Source of the DNA: DATLGB01 sp963724135
Lineage (GTDB): Bacteria > Actinomycetota > Thermoleophilia > Solirubrobacterales > Solirubrobacteraceae
Assembly (NCBI GenBank): GCA_963724135.1
Contig: CAVRTA010000006.1
Span: 930,001-994,000, forward strand
DNA: 64,000 nt
Reading direction: 5' to 3'
Shown here: in pieces, positions 37,883-48,000 of the stretch
Numbering within the stretch: the first letter of the stretch is position 1
How the letters are laid out: the number at the start of each line of letters is the position of its first letter
Made by a program: the position numbers and the translations under genes
Notes under the pieces: generated by a model
The model's input: the letters and a program-made list of their open reading frames with translations, nothing else
Databases searched by the model: none
Told to the model about the DNA's origin: nothing

Positions 37883-39161
37883 CTAGATGCGGCCGGCCTC
37901 GACGCCGATCCTCCGCGTCAGCGACCACAGCAGCGGCAGGCCCGGGTGCAGGATCGGCTTGCCGGAGGTGATGAGGCCCACGGAGAGGGCGCGCTCCGGG
38001 TCCGCCCAGCCGAGCACGTTGGTGAAGCCGAGGTGGCCGAACGCCTTGTCGGTGTCGGGGCCGAACAGCGACAGCGCGTCGGCGCCGAGCATGAAACCGG
38101 CGGAATGGCGCATCGGCGCGCCGAGGGTGAGGTCGAATTCGCGGTAGGCGCGCTCGACGATCGCGCGGCGGATCGTGCGGCCCTCCATGACGCGGACGCC
38201 GTCGAGCTCGCCCTCGCAGCGCAGCAGCTCGATAGAAGCGCGACAGCTCGTTGGCGGAGGTGACCACGTTCGCCGCCGGGATCACGCCGGTGAGGAAGCG
38301 GTCGTCGTTGGAGAGGCGGGTGATCTCGTCGGGATGCAGGCCGAGCGCGCGCTCGAGGATCGTCGACAGCGGCGGCAGCGGCGGCGGACCGGTCACATAG
38401 GAGTGGCCGACGGCGCCGACGTCCTGCGCCGCCACCCCGAAGTTGCCCCAGCGGAACCCGAGCGGGTCGAGGATCTCCTCGCGCATCACCGTGCGGATGT
38501 CCTTGCCGGTGACCCGCTCGACGATCTCGGCGAGGATGAAGCCGCCGCTGACGGCGTGGTAGGCGAGCAGCTTGCCCGGCCGCGTGCGCGGGCGCGCCTC
38601 GCACATGGTCTTGAGCAGCAGGTCGCGGTCGCCCACGTTCTCGAGATCGAGGATCTCGGCGGGCAGGTTCGCCACGCCCGCGCGGTGCGACAGGACGTGC
38701 TCGATCGTGATCGAGCCCTTGCCGTGCTGCGCGTACTCCGGGATGTACTCGGCGACGCGGTCGGCGATGTGCAGGTCGCCGCGGTCGTCGAGCAGGTGGG
38801 CGACCGTCGCCGCCATCGCCTTCGAGGCCGAGAAGATCACGTACGGCGTCTCGGTGGTGCCGACGACCCGCGCCGCGCCGGGAGGGTCACCCTCCGGGCC
38901 CAGGCGCGCCCAGCCGAGCGCGCGGTTGAGCACGACCTGGCCGTTGCGGCGGACGCACAGCTGCAGCGCGGGGTAGACGCCGCCGCGGAAGAGCTGCTCG
39001 GCCGAGCGCCAGATGCGGTCGACGCTCGCCCGGGTCATCTTCGCCCCCCGCAGCGAGTCCTCGGAGCCGACGTCGGTGATGTCGGACAGGTCGCGGGGCA
39101 CATCGATGCGCCGCAGCGGATCGGGGATCAGGGGCAGGCGCGGGACTCCGAGCGACGGCAT
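37883..39161 (-). CDS. Serine beta-lactamase-like hydrolase (class C/esterase fold), frameshifted
   Basis: Restored length 425 residues. The N-terminal frame has the SxxK active-site motif in FSASKAMAATVAHLL, then HVLSHRAGVANLP and KLLAYHAVSGGFILAEIVE, the second YxN-like motif here written YHA. The C-terminal frame has RVMEGRTIRR, APMRHSAGFMLG, and HLGFTNVLGW, the HxG-type third motif. One base too many near 38229 breaks the frame; removing it gives SANELSRFYRLLRCEGELDG. The family includes esterases, D-aminopeptidases and penicillin-binding relatives, so 'beta-lactamase' is a fold name, not an activity. Real mutation or sequence error cannot be decided. Confidence 0.85.
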
Positions 39162-39195
39162 GCGAAGTGCAGGAAGCTAGTGGCCGGCGGGGAAC

Positions 39196-39201
39196 TAGGA
39201 T
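39196..39201 (+). promoter_or_regulatory. -10 box of the L,D-transpeptidase gene
   Basis: TAGGAT ends 9 nt before the ATG at 39211, the same arrangement as at the giant coiled-coil gene. Confidence 0.55.
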
Positions 39202-39210
39202 TCGCCGCGC

Positions 39211-40239
39211 ATGCACGCAACCCGCCCGCTCCTGACCGCCGCAGCGGCCCTGCTCGTCGCCGCGGCGCCCGCCGCCGCCCAGTCTCCGACGCCGACCGCC
39301 ACCCCGACGGCGACCCCGATCATCCCCACGCCGACGCCGACGGTCACGCCGTCGCCGACCCCCACGCCCGTCGTCGCCGGCAAGCTGCGCGTCCGCGTCG
39401 TCGCGCCGCATCGCAATCGCGGCCGCAAGGTTGCCCTGGTGCGCGACCAGCTGATCGTCAAGGGCGTGCTGCAGCCCGCGATGGCGGGCCAGCGCGTGGT
39501 CGTGCGGGTCACGCAGGGGTCCAGGACGCTCAAGGGGCGCGTGGCGCGCACCCGCGCCGACGGACGTTTCCGCGTCAGGATCGGCGCCCGGCGCGCGGGG
39601 CGACTGATGGTGCGCGCCGTGCACAAGCGCAGCCGCCGGATCAGGACCGCCCGCGCCGACGCGGTGCGGGTCCAGGCGTTCAAGCCGCAGCTGGGCTGGG
39701 GCTCGCGCGGGGCGCTGATGCGCCTGTTCCAGAAGAAGCTCGCGCGGCTCAAGTACCCCGCCCCCCGCACCGGGGTCTATGACGCCGCGACGGGCCGCGC
39801 GGTGATGGCGTACCGCAAGCTCAACGGCCTGAGCCGGATCGAGACGCCGAGCGCGGACATCATCCGCGACGTGCTCGCCGGCAAGGGCGGCTACAAGGTC
39901 CGCCACCCCAAGGCCGGGCGCCACGTCGAGGCGGACATCTCCCGGCAGATCCTCGTGCTCGTCGAGGGCGACAGGGTCGTCCGCATCCTGCCGACGTCGT
40001 CAGGCGCGCCGGCGACCCCGACCGTGATCGGCACGTTCCGCTTCTACCTCAAGACGCCCGGGACCAACTCCAACGGCATGGTCTACTCGAACTACTTCAT
40101 CCGCGGCTATGCGATCCACGGCTACGCCTCGGTGCCGCCGTACAACGCCAGTCACGGCTGCCTGCGGATCCCGATCCCGGAGGCGATCCGGGTCTACGAC
40201 TGGATCCAGCTCGGCGACAGAATCTTCGTCGAGTACTAG
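39211..40239 (+). CDS. L,D-transpeptidase (YkuD), secreted
   Basis: 342 residues. Cross-links peptidoglycan stems (3-3 links) outside the membrane. A signal peptide (LLTAAAALLVAAAPAAAQ) precedes a Thr-Pro linker, a beta-rich domain, and a peptidoglycan-binding-like helical region (LGWGSRGALMRLFQKKLARL, TGVYDAATGRAVMAYRKL). The YkuD domain has ISRQILVLVEG and ends with the catalytic motif: His303 in YAIHGYA, His315 and Cys317 in SHGCLRI. The enzyme looks complete and functional. Confidence 0.95.
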   Translation: MHATRPLLTAAAALLVAAAPAAAQSPTPTATPTATPIIPTPTPTVTPSPTPTPVVAGKLRVRVVAPHRNRGRKVALVRDQLIVKGVLQPAMAGQRVVVRVTQGSRTLKGRVARTRADGRFRVRIGARRAGRLMVRAVHKRSRRIRTARADAVRVQAFKPQLGWGSRGALMRLFQKKLARLKYPAPRTGVYDAATGRAVMAYRKLNGLSRIETPSADIIRDVLAGKGGYKVRHPKAGRHVEADISRQILVLVEGDRVVRILPTSSGAPATPTVIGTFRFYLKTPGTNSNGMVYSNYFIRGYAIHGYASVPPYNASHGCLRIPIPEAIRVYDWIQLGDRIFVEY

Positions 40240-40309
40240 GCGCCCGCCGATCACCGCCTGACACCACCCGTCGAGCGCTCGCGTGCTAGTCGCACGCCAC
40301 GCGCTGCCG

Positions 40310-40325
40310 GCCGGCGTCAGCCGGC
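40310..40325. terminator. GC-rich hairpin between convergent genes
   Basis: GCCGGC-GTCA-GCCGGC, a 6-bp stem with a 4-nt loop between the transpeptidase and msrA stops. There is no T-run, so terminator activity is uncertain. Confidence 0.3.
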
Positions 40326-40337
40326 GCCGGCGAACGC

Positions 40338-41000
40338 CTAGGCGGCAGGGACGCCGGCGCCGATCGGGCAGGCGACCCCGGTCCCGCCGAGCCCGCAGTA
40401 GCCGTTCGGGTTCTTGGACAGGTACTGCTGGTGGTAGTCCTCGGCGTAGTAGAACGGGCCTGCCTCGGCGATCTCCGTGGTGATCTCGCCGCGACCCGCC
40501 GCGGCCAGCGCGGCCTGGTAGGCGTCGCGGGACGCCTGCGCCACGCGCGCCTGCTCGGGGCTCGTCGTGTAGATGGCGGAGCGGTACTGGCTGCCCACGT
40601 CGTTGCCCTGGCGCATCCCCTGCGTCGGGTCGTGCGCCTCCCAGAACGCCTTCAGCACCTGGTCGTAGCCGATGACGGACGGGTCGAAGACGACGAGGAC
40701 GACCTCGGCATGGCCGGTCCGCCCGGAGCAGACCTCCTCGTAGGTCGGGTTCGGCGTCAGCCCGCCCGCGTAGCCGACCGCGGTCGTGTGGACCCCCTCG
40801 AGCGTCCAGAACGCGCGCTCGGCGCCCCAGAAGCAGCCGAGGCCGAGCACGGCGGTCTCCAGCCCATCGGAAAAGGGCGGCTGGAGCTGCCTGCCGTGGA
40901 CGTGGTGGCGGTCGGTGACGGCCAGCGGCGTGTCGCGCCCGGGCAGCGCGTTGTCAGGTGACGGCAGAGGGGTGTTCTTCAGGCGTGCGAGAAAGCTCAT
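40338..41000 (-). CDS. msrA: Peptide methionine sulfoxide reductase A
   Basis: 220 residues. Repairs oxidised methionine (S-sulfoxide). The catalytic Cys56 is in GLGCFWGAERAF; VGYAGGLTPNPTYEEVCSGRTGHAE and DVGSQYRSAIY are family blocks. The C-terminal KNPNGYCGLGGTGVACP has two further cysteines that can act in resolving the disulfide. The N-terminal ~45 residues are longer than the core. The ATG has a GGAG Shine-Dalgarno sequence, rather than a leaderless box. It is convergent with the transpeptidase. Confidence 0.95.
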   Translation of the reverse strand: MSFLARLKNTPLPSPDNALPGRDTPLAVTDRHHVHGRQLQPPFSDGLETAVLGLGCFWGAERAFWTLEGVHTTAVGYAGGLTPNPTYEEVCSGRTGHAEVVLVVFDPSVIGYDQVLKAFWEAHDPTQGMRQGNDVGSQYRSAIYTTSPEQARVAQASRDAYQAALAAAGRGEITTEIAEAGPFYYAEDYHQQYLSKNPNGYCGLGGTGVACPIGAGVPAA

Positions 41001-41063
41001 GATGGGGTACTCCACTGAGTGCGGGCTCTGTCCACGGAGGGTACCCCCGCGTTACACGGACTG

Positions 41064-41945
41064 GTGATTGCTGTTCTTGCCATCGAAGAGGCTGCGCTAC
41101 GGCGTGAGCTCTCCGAGGTCCTTGCCACGGCCGGCTGGGAGCTCCAGCAGGCGCGCGACGACGAGGACGCGCTCCGGCTCTGCCGTGCCTCCGAGGCCGA
41201 CGTGCTGCTCGTTTCCGAGCCGCGCGCGATCGCGCTGCTCGACCGCATGCACCATCAGGCCGAACTGCTCTCCACCGGCGTGGTGATGGTCGGCGACCAG
41301 CTCGACGTCGACAGCGTCACCTCGGCGCTCAAGCACGGCGCGGCCGACGTCCTGCGCGCGCCGGTCGATCCCGCCGACGCGCTCGCGCGCGCCACCGCCG
41401 CCGCGCGCACCAAGGCGTTGGTCAAGCAGCTCACGATGCACGATCGCCACATCGAGGGGCTGGTGATGTTCGACGAGCTCACCGGTCTGCGCAACCGCCG
41501 CGCGATCATGAACGAGCTCGAGAGCCTGGTTGCCAACGCGCGCCGGCACGGGCGCCCGCTGTCGGCGCTGGTCCTCGACGTCGACCGCTTCAAGGAGATC
41601 AACGACACCCACGGGCACCGCGCCGGCGACGAGGTGCTCACCAAGGTCGCGAGCCGCATCGCGGGGCGGCTGCGCACGGCCGACATCGCCGGGCGCATCG
41701 GCGGGGACGAGATCCTCGTGCTGATGCCGGAGACCGACGCGGGCGGCGCCGCGGCGCTCGCGGACTCGATCCGCAGGGCGGTCGCCAACCGACCGGTCGG
41801 CACGCCGGCCGGCGACATCGAGGTGACCGTCTCGATCGGCGCGGCGTCATGGGACGGCGAGTCCGCCGAGCTCCTGCGTGACCGCGCCGACCAGGCGCTC
41901 TACGCCGCCAAGGCCGCCGGGCGCGACCGCTCCGTGGCGCTCTAG
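41064..41945 (+). CDS. Diguanylate cyclase with degenerate receiver domain
   Basis: 293 residues. The N-terminal ~115 residues are receiver-like (VIAVLAIEEAALRRELSEVL), but the phospho-acceptor position has Ser51 and the later lysine is Arg, so phosphorylation is unlikely. The GGDEF domain reads FDELTGLRNRRAIM, LDVDRFKEINDTHGHRAGDE, and has active site GGDEI at 213-217. RTAD (204-207), five residues ahead, matches the inhibitory I-site RxxD. It should make cyclic di-GMP under product control. The start is ambiguous between GTG 41064 and an in-frame GTG at 41019. Confidence 0.9.
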   Translation: MIAVLAIEEAALRRELSEVLATAGWELQQARDDEDALRLCRASEADVLLVSEPRAIALLDRMHHQAELLSTGVVMVGDQLDVDSVTSALKHGAADVLRAPVDPADALARATAAARTKALVKQLTMHDRHIEGLVMFDELTGLRNRRAIMNELESLVANARRHGRPLSALVLDVDRFKEINDTHGHRAGDEVLTKVASRIAGRLRTADIAGRIGGDEILVLMPETDAGGAAALADSIRRAVANRPVGTPAGDIEVTVSIGAASWDGESAELLRDRADQALYAAKAAGRDRSVAL

Positions 41946-41958
41946 CCATCGGTATCCC

Positions 41959-42864
41959 TCACCTGCGCTGTGCGGGCCGGCCGGCGTGCGCGCGGACGAA
42001 GTCGCCGGCCTCGGCGATCGCGCGGCGCGCCTCCGGCACGACGTCGTAGAACAGCTGGAAGACGTGCACCTGGCCGGGCCAGATCGTCGTCCGTACATCG
42101 ACGCCGTGCTGGCGCAACCAGGCGTCGAGTGCGCGCGCGTCGGCGGCCATCATCTCGCGCTCGCCCGCGTGCAGCAGGACCGGCGGCATGTCGCGCGGCT
42201 CGCCACCGATGACGGCCAGGCGCGCGTCCGCGGGGTCGCTGTCGCCGGTGTAGAGCGCGAGCATCCGCTTGGCCACGGTCGCGGTGAACATCGGGTCGCG
42301 GGCCTTGTGGGCCCTCGCCGCCGCCATCTCGAAGGTCGGGTCGACGAGCGGCGAGAACAGCACCAGGCCGGCCGGCACCGGCAGTGACGCCTCGGTCAGC
42401 GCCGCCACCAGCGAGACCGCGAGATGCCCGCCGGCGGAGTCGCCGGCTACGACGATCCGCTCGTAACCGCGGTCGAGCAGGTACCTGTACGCCTCGAGTG
42501 CGTCGTCGAACGCGGCCGGGAACGGGTGCTCGGGCGCGAGCCGGTATCTGACGGCGTATGCGGGCAGGTCGGCGGCCCGCGAGAGCTTCGCGATCAGCCC
42601 GCGGTGCGTCTTAGGCGAGCAGACGACGTAGCCGGAGCCGTGGATGTAGAGGATCGCCTCGCGCTCGTTGTGAGCGACCCCGCGCGCCCGCACCCACTCG
42701 CCCTTCGGGCCGGGCTCGACGACCGTCCCCCGCGGCGCGCGCGGCGTGAGCACCTCGACGAACCACCGCACCACCCGGATGAACCGCGGCCGCGCGAAGA
42801 CCATGCCGAGCGGGCGCAGCGTCCAGTAGAAGACCAGCGCCAACAGGCGGCTCTGCCAGCTCAC
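41959..42864 (-). CDS. Alpha/beta hydrolase of the hormone-sensitive-lipase family
   Basis: 301 residues. The oxyanion motif is HGSGY, the nucleophile is Ser143 in GDSAGGHLAVS, Asp lies in the HAGEREMMAADARAL region, and His is in GQVHVFQLFYD. The N-terminal hydrophobic stretch (LALVFYWTLRPLGMVFA) may sit in the membrane. It acts on short-chain esters in related enzymes. The GTG start at 42864 lies one base after the ctaA stop and within the imperfect palindrome. Confidence 0.9.
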   Translation of the reverse strand: MSWQSRLLALVFYWTLRPLGMVFARPRFIRVVRWFVEVLTPRAPRGTVVEPGPKGEWVRARGVAHNEREAILYIHGSGYVVCSPKTHRGLIAKLSRAADLPAYAVRYRLAPEHPFPAAFDDALEAYRYLLDRGYERIVVAGDSAGGHLAVSLVAALTEASLPVPAGLVLFSPLVDPTFEMAAARAHKARDPMFTATVAKRMLALYTGDSDPADARLAVIGGEPRDMPPVLLHAGEREMMAADARALDAWLRQHGVDVRTTIWPGQVHVFQLFYDVVPEARRAIAEAGDFVRAHAGRPAQRR

Positions 42865-42896
42865 TTCACTCAGGGGTCCGTCCCTTTTGTGAAGTG
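42862..42896. repeat. Imperfect palindrome at ctaA/hydrolase junction
   Basis: Outer arms CACTTCAC (42862-42869) and GTGAAGTG (42889-42896), inner AGGG/CCCT. It covers the ctaA C-terminal codons and the hydrolase start codon. It shares the AAAAGGGAC core with the 27719 palindrome. Confidence 0.5.
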
Positions 42897-43801
42897 CCGG
42901 CGGCGAGTGCCGCGAACACCAGCGCCAGCCACAGCACCGCGGCGAGTGAGACGTGGGCCCAGACGATCTCCGCCGGGAGCGCGTTGTGGTACTGGATCAG
43001 CCCCAGGATCCCCTGCACGGCGGTGAGGACGCAGGCGACCGCGAGCGCCGTGCGCAGCGCCGGGCTCCCGCGCCGGACGAAGGTCACCCACAGCCACAGC
43101 AGCACCGCGCACCCGCCCATGACCGCGGCAGCGTGCCCGTGCAGCTGGATCAGCGTGTCCAGCGCGACGCCGTTGAAACGGTCGACGAAGTCGCCGGTGC
43201 CGCGCCCGCCCGCGTGCGGACCGGCGGCGGTCGCGAAGCTGCCCGCCACGAGCACGAGCCCGGCGAAGACGGTCAGCGCGCGCGTGGCGAGCACCGTCGC
43301 GCGCGGGTGCGCCGGCCTCTCGGCCCCCGCCCCGCGCCGCACGCGCCAGACGAGCACCGCGCCCGCGATCAGCAGCGCGATCGACACCGTGTAGTGCGCG
43401 ATCACGACCTGCCACTCGAGGTCGAGCAGCACGGTCAGCCCGCCGATCAGCGCCTGCGCGAACACGCCGACCGGGAGGATCAGCGCCGGCCGCACGAGCT
43501 CGGGCCGGAACGGCCGCAGCCGGTAGGCGCCGACTGCGGCGGCCAGCGCGGGCAGCCCGACTACGCCGGTCACCATCCGGTTGCCGTACTCGATCATCTG
43601 GTGCGAGCCCAGCGGCGGCAGGATGCCGGCGTCGCACTTGGGCCAGTTCGGGCAGCCCAGGCCGGACCCCGTCAGCCGCACGGCGGCGCCGGTGAAGATG
43701 ATCAGCGTCAGGGTGAACAGCGCCGCGTCGGCGATGCGCCGGTACCGCCTCTCGTCGAGCGTGAAGCGCTCGCCCGCGCGCATGCGGTCCGCGACTGCCA
43801 T
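42866..43801 (-). CDS. ctaA: Heme A synthase
   Basis: 311 residues, eight predicted helices in two four-helix halves. Oxidises heme O to heme A for cytochrome aa3 oxidase. FTGAAVRLTGSGLGCPNWPKC is the first signature (here two overlapping parts), with the paired Cys50 and Cys56. IEYGNRMVTGVVG, VIAHYTVSIALL and QLHGHAAAVMGG carry heme-ligand histidines. It lies in the middle of glycan-modifying genes, 5 bp from the preceding gene stop and 1 bp from the next start, which is an odd setting. Confidence 0.95.
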   Translation of the reverse strand: MAVADRMRAGERFTLDERRYRRIADAALFTLTLIIFTGAAVRLTGSGLGCPNWPKCDAGILPPLGSHQMIEYGNRMVTGVVGLPALAAAVGAYRLRPFRPELVRPALILPVGVFAQALIGGLTVLLDLEWQVVIAHYTVSIALLIAGAVLVWRVRRGAGAERPAHPRATVLATRALTVFAGLVLVAGSFATAAGPHAGGRGTGDFVDRFNGVALDTLIQLHGHAAAVMGGCAVLLWLWVTFVRRGSPALRTALAVACVLTAVQGILGLIQYHNALPAEIVWAHVSLAAVLWLALVFAALAAGTSQKGRTPE

Positions 43802-43806
43802 CGCCC

Positions 43807-45009
43807 TCAGTCAAGCGGATCCAGGCGAAGCGTCACCCAGCCGCCCTCGAGCCCCGGGCGTGCGTGGACCCGCTCGATCAGCTCCGCGTCGTCGAGTGCC
43901 CCGAGCGCGGGATCCTCGAGCACGGTGCGCCGATAGCGGAGCGCCGCGTACTCGCGCAACACCGCGCCGGGGTCCTCGCCGAGATCGCGCACGCCCTTGG
44001 GCCAGAACTCGGCCAGCACGACCGGACGGCAGCGCGCCAGCAGCTCGCGCGCCCCGCGCAGCGCCACGTGCTCGGTCGCCTGCGTATCGAGCTTGACGAG
44101 CCCGACCCGCACGTCGCCGCCGACGACGTCGTCGATTCGCACGGCCGGCACCGTCAGCTGGGAGCGGCCGTCCACCTGCACGCCGGCGCGGTGGTCGCCG
44201 GTGTTGCTGGTCGCCTCGGCGAGGACGACGGTGCCCGGCGCGTCCCACGCGGCCGCCGCGACGACCTCGACGTCCGCCTCGTTGCGATCGACGTTGGCGC
44301 GCAGCAACTCAGCATTGTCCGGATGCGGCTCGATCGCGATCACATGCGCGCCCGCGCGCGCTGCCGTCAGCGCCGTGAACCCGACGTTGGCGCCGACGTC
44401 GACGACTGTGCCCGCCTGCGCGGCGAGCTCGGACACGAGCGCGATGTCCGGGTCGGGCACGCCGCCGCGCAGGAGATCGGGAGTGATGACGTCGTCGTGG
44501 GCGTGCACCCACATCGCCCCCGCGCTGGTCTCGGCGTCGAGCGGCAGCCGCCGGATAACGCGTGCCGGGACGCCGGCGACGATCGCGCCGGGATCCACGT
44601 CGTGGGTCACGACCGCACCAGCGCAGACGACGGCATCGGCCCCGATGCGGCAGGGGCCGATCAGGATCGCGCGGCTGGCCACCCACGCGCCCGGGCCGAT
44701 CCAGACGTCGAAGCCGTGCGGGCCGATCACGTAGGCATCCTTGCGCGCCTGGCCGCGGGCGTTGACGTCGTGGTCGCCGCACACGACCAGCACGCCGTGC
44801 CCGAAGAACGCGCCCGCCTCCACCGTGCAGATCCCGGACGAGACGTTGAACAGCGCGTCGTTGACCACCGCGGTGGGATGGATGCGCAGCTGGTCCGCCG
44901 GGCCGAACACCTGCGGCTCCTCCAGCCAGCGCCGGCGCGCCTGCTCGAGCCGGGCGTCGATGATCCGGTGCAGTTCGCGGCCGAGGCGATGGCGGAGCGG
45001 GTTCTTCAT
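43807..45009 (-). CDS. Fusion: hexapeptide acetyltransferase + FkbM methyltransferase
   Basis: 400 residues. The N-terminal half (~25-180) is a left-handed beta-helix: VVCGDHDVNARG, IGPGAWVASRAILIGPCRIGAD and VVCAGAVVTHDVDPGAIVAG are typical hexapeptide turns ending in the PARVIRRL motif. The C-terminal half (~205-380) is an FkbM-type SAM methyltransferase: VVDVGANVGFTALTAARAG, HVIAIEPHPDNAELLRANV and LVKLDTQATEHVALRGA. It could acetylate and methylate the same sugar. It begins within the stop of the 1,269-residue glycosyltransferase (ATGA), so the two are cotranscribed. Confidence 0.88.
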   Translation of the reverse strand: MKNPLRHRLGRELHRIIDARLEQARRRWLEEPQVFGPADQLRIHPTAVVNDALFNVSSGICTVEAGAFFGHGVLVVCGDHDVNARGQARKDAYVIGPHGFDVWIGPGAWVASRAILIGPCRIGADAVVCAGAVVTHDVDPGAIVAGVPARVIRRLPLDAETSAGAMWVHAHDDVITPDLLRGGVPDPDIALVSELAAQAGTVVDVGANVGFTALTAARAGAHVIAIEPHPDNAELLRANVDRNEADVEVVAAAAWDAPGTVVLAEATSNTGDHRAGVQVDGRSQLTVPAVRIDDVVGGDVRVGLVKLDTQATEHVALRGARELLARCRPVVLAEFWPKGVRDLGEDPGAVLREYAALRYRRTVLEDPALGALDDAELIERVHARPGLEGGWVTLRLDPLD

Positions 45010-48000
45010 GCCGGCCGGGCGATGATCTCGAGCTCGGGCGACAGCCCGTTCTGGCGGCGCTCGGCGAGCACGGTGATGCTGCCGAAGCCGCCGCGCTCGA
45101 GCAGCTCGCTCAGCGACTCCGGTGTGTAGAGCGCGAAGTGGTCGTCGCCCGAGTAGTCCTGCAGACCGAACGTGACGGTCTTGAACTCGCGCCACGTGCG
45201 TTCGCCGGTCCGCAGCTGCTCGACGAGCACCGCCCAGTTGGGCGTGACGACGCGCAGGATCCCGTCGGCGCGCAGCAGCGAGCGCCAGTGCGGCAGCAGC
45301 ACGGTGGCGACGTGGTGCTCGCGGAAGTGCTCGATGAGATGAAACGAGGCGATCTCGGACACGCTGCCGGGCGCTAACGGGAGCGCCGCGGCGTCGGCGA
45401 CGAGGTCGACGCCGGGCAGCGCGCGGAAGTCGACGTTGACATAGCCGTCCTGCGGCTTCTCGCCGCAGCCGATGTTGAGCCGCAGCTCGCCCATCCCCTT
45501 GACCCATGCCGCCTCGGCATCGTTGCCGACGGCGGGCGCCACTGAGGGGCCTGGCCCCCCAGTAGCGGCGAGCCGCTCGCGGAGGTCGAGCGCCAGCGCC
45601 TCGTACTTGCGCGCCACGACCTCGGCGTCGCGTCGGCTCGCCGCCAGCTGCGCCTCGAGCTCGCGGCGTTCGCGCTCGTGGAGGGTGCGCTCGTCCTCGA
45701 TGCCGCGCGCGAGCTCCGCCAGCCGCGACTCGAGGCCCGAGCGGCCGGCGACGCGCTCGAGCGCCTGCGTCAGCCGCGACTCGAGCATCACCGGCTCGAG
45801 GTCGGTCGGACGGCGGCGGCGCCTCAGGCGCGCCCCCGGCGCCGGACGCGACAGTGCGCGCGCCAGACGGTATGCGAGGTCGTGCGGGACGCCGCGCGCG
45901 ACCGCCTCCGCCGACCCGGCGATCTCAGCCGCGATCACCGCTCGGGAGACGCCGGACCCCAGCGTCCGCATGTAGCCGGAGAGGCCGCCCTCGTCGGGCG
46001 CGCGCCCGAGCAGCAGCAGGTACAGCGAGGCGACGAACTCGCGGTCGTCGCGGGCCGCGCGCAGCGCGCCGACGACGTCGCGCTCGCTGTGCAGCTCCTC
46101 GACGCGCACGGCCCCCGGCGCCGCGACGCGGCGCTGCGCCGCCGGCGTAGCCAGCGCGTCGCGGGCCGCCTCGGCGCGCGTCGTCCGCGCCCACTGCGCG
46201 AGCTGCTCAGCGGTTGCCGTCCCGCCCATGACCAGCTCATCCAGCGCCGCTACGAATCCGGCGTCGTCGAGGAACGCCGCCGCCACCAGCTCGGGCGTGA
46301 GCGTGCGGACGTCCTTCGCCGGCAGGCGCGCGACGATCCCCGCGGGCACGCCGCGCGTCTGCGCCTCGTCCGATGCCGCGATCCTCGCCACGACGTCCAT
46401 ACGCGACTCCGTGCGCAGGCGCTCGAGGTAGCCGGCCCGCCCCTCGGGATCGGCGCGCCGCCCCAGCAGCGCCTCGTAGACCCCGTCGACGAAGTCGCCG
46501 TCATCGCTGCACGCGTAGGCCTCGCGGATCGCCCGCTCGGGGTCGTACGGGAAGCGCATCGGGTCCAGCAGTGCGGCGGCGACGGAGTCGGCGGCCTCGG
46601 GGTCGAGATCGCACAGCTGGGCGAGCAGGCCGGCCAGCGCGGGCTCCGGCGGATCCCCGCCGGCTGGCTCCTCGCGCACACGCTCGTAGAGCTCCTCCTG
46701 ACGGCGGACCCAGGTCTCGACGGTGAACTCGGCCTCGTATCGCGCGCGCCCGGCGGCGCCGAGCCGCGCGCGCTCCTGCGCGTCGGAGACCAGGCGCTCG
46801 AGCGCCGCGCGCAGTGCCTCCGCGTCGCCCGGCGGGACGAGCACGCCGGTGTCGCCGATCGTCTCGCGCATCCCGCCGACGTCGCATCCGATCACCGGCA
46901 GCCCCATCATCATCGCCTCGACGTGCACGAGCCCGAAGGACTCGTAGCGCGACGGCCCGCAGAACACGTCGGCACCGGCGTAGGCGCCGAACAGCTCGTC
47001 GTCGGCGACGTCGCCATCGAAGCGGATGCGGTCGGACACGTCGGCCGCGTGGGTCTGCACCCACTCCACGAAGACGTTGTCGCGGCCGTTGGCGTACGGG
47101 TTGTCGGCACCGCAGATACGCAGCCGTACGTGTGGCTCGGCGCGCAGCAGCGGCGTCGCCGCCGCGAGCAGCGTGTCGATTCCCTTGCGCGGCTCCTGGC
47201 GCCCGACGAACAGGATCTCGACCTCCCCGTCGTCGCCCCGGCGGCGCGGATGCGCGTCGCGGCGATCGGCGACGCCGTGGAAGATCACCTCGAGCGGCCG
47301 GTCGGTCAGCTCACCGATCGACCGCGCGTTCGCCTCGCTGTTGGTCTCCAGCACGGCGCCGTCGACATGCAGCAGCGCGTCCTCCAGGGCGATGTGGTGC
47401 GGCGTCAGCGCAGCGGCGGCGACGGTCGGCTGGTCGGCCGCGACCTTGACCATCGGCGAGCTGCAGGTGACGACCACCCGCAGCTCGGGGTCGAGCGCGC
47501 ACAGCAGCGGCTCGGCCATCCACAGCGAGCCGGCGACGACGTCGACCGGCGCGCGCGCCGCGACGCGGCGCACCGCGCCGTGCATCGCCGCGATGTGATC
47601 GAGCGGCACCTTCAGCGGATGCCCGTGGATCTCGGGCGTGAAGCGGTCGGCGACAGGCACGCGATGCACCCACACCCCGTCCTCGAAGCTGGTGCGCTCG
47701 TCGGGCTCGTCGCCGCGCGTGACGACGTGGGCCTCGTGCCCGGCGGCCGCGAACCCGCGCGCCAGGTCCTGCGTGTAGCGGGCGATCCCGCCCAGCGGCC
47801 GCGGCGGGTAATCGACGGAGACGAAGCAGACCGTGAGGCGGCGGTCGCCGAGCTCCCGCGGATAGGGGCGGAATGCCGCCGGCTCAGGCGCGGGGATGTC
47901 GGCGCCGTGGCGCGTCGAGGCCAGGCCGGTGTCGAGCCCGAGCGCGAACGCCTCGTCCACGCGTGCATGCAGGGTCTCGAGCTCGGCCCAGGAGATCTCC

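Noticed and set aside
37761..37886. Small proteins reading NRAGFPPV-like strings
   Set aside because: They are translations of the palindromic repeats; no start signal or family. Same for the 50954-51060 stretch.
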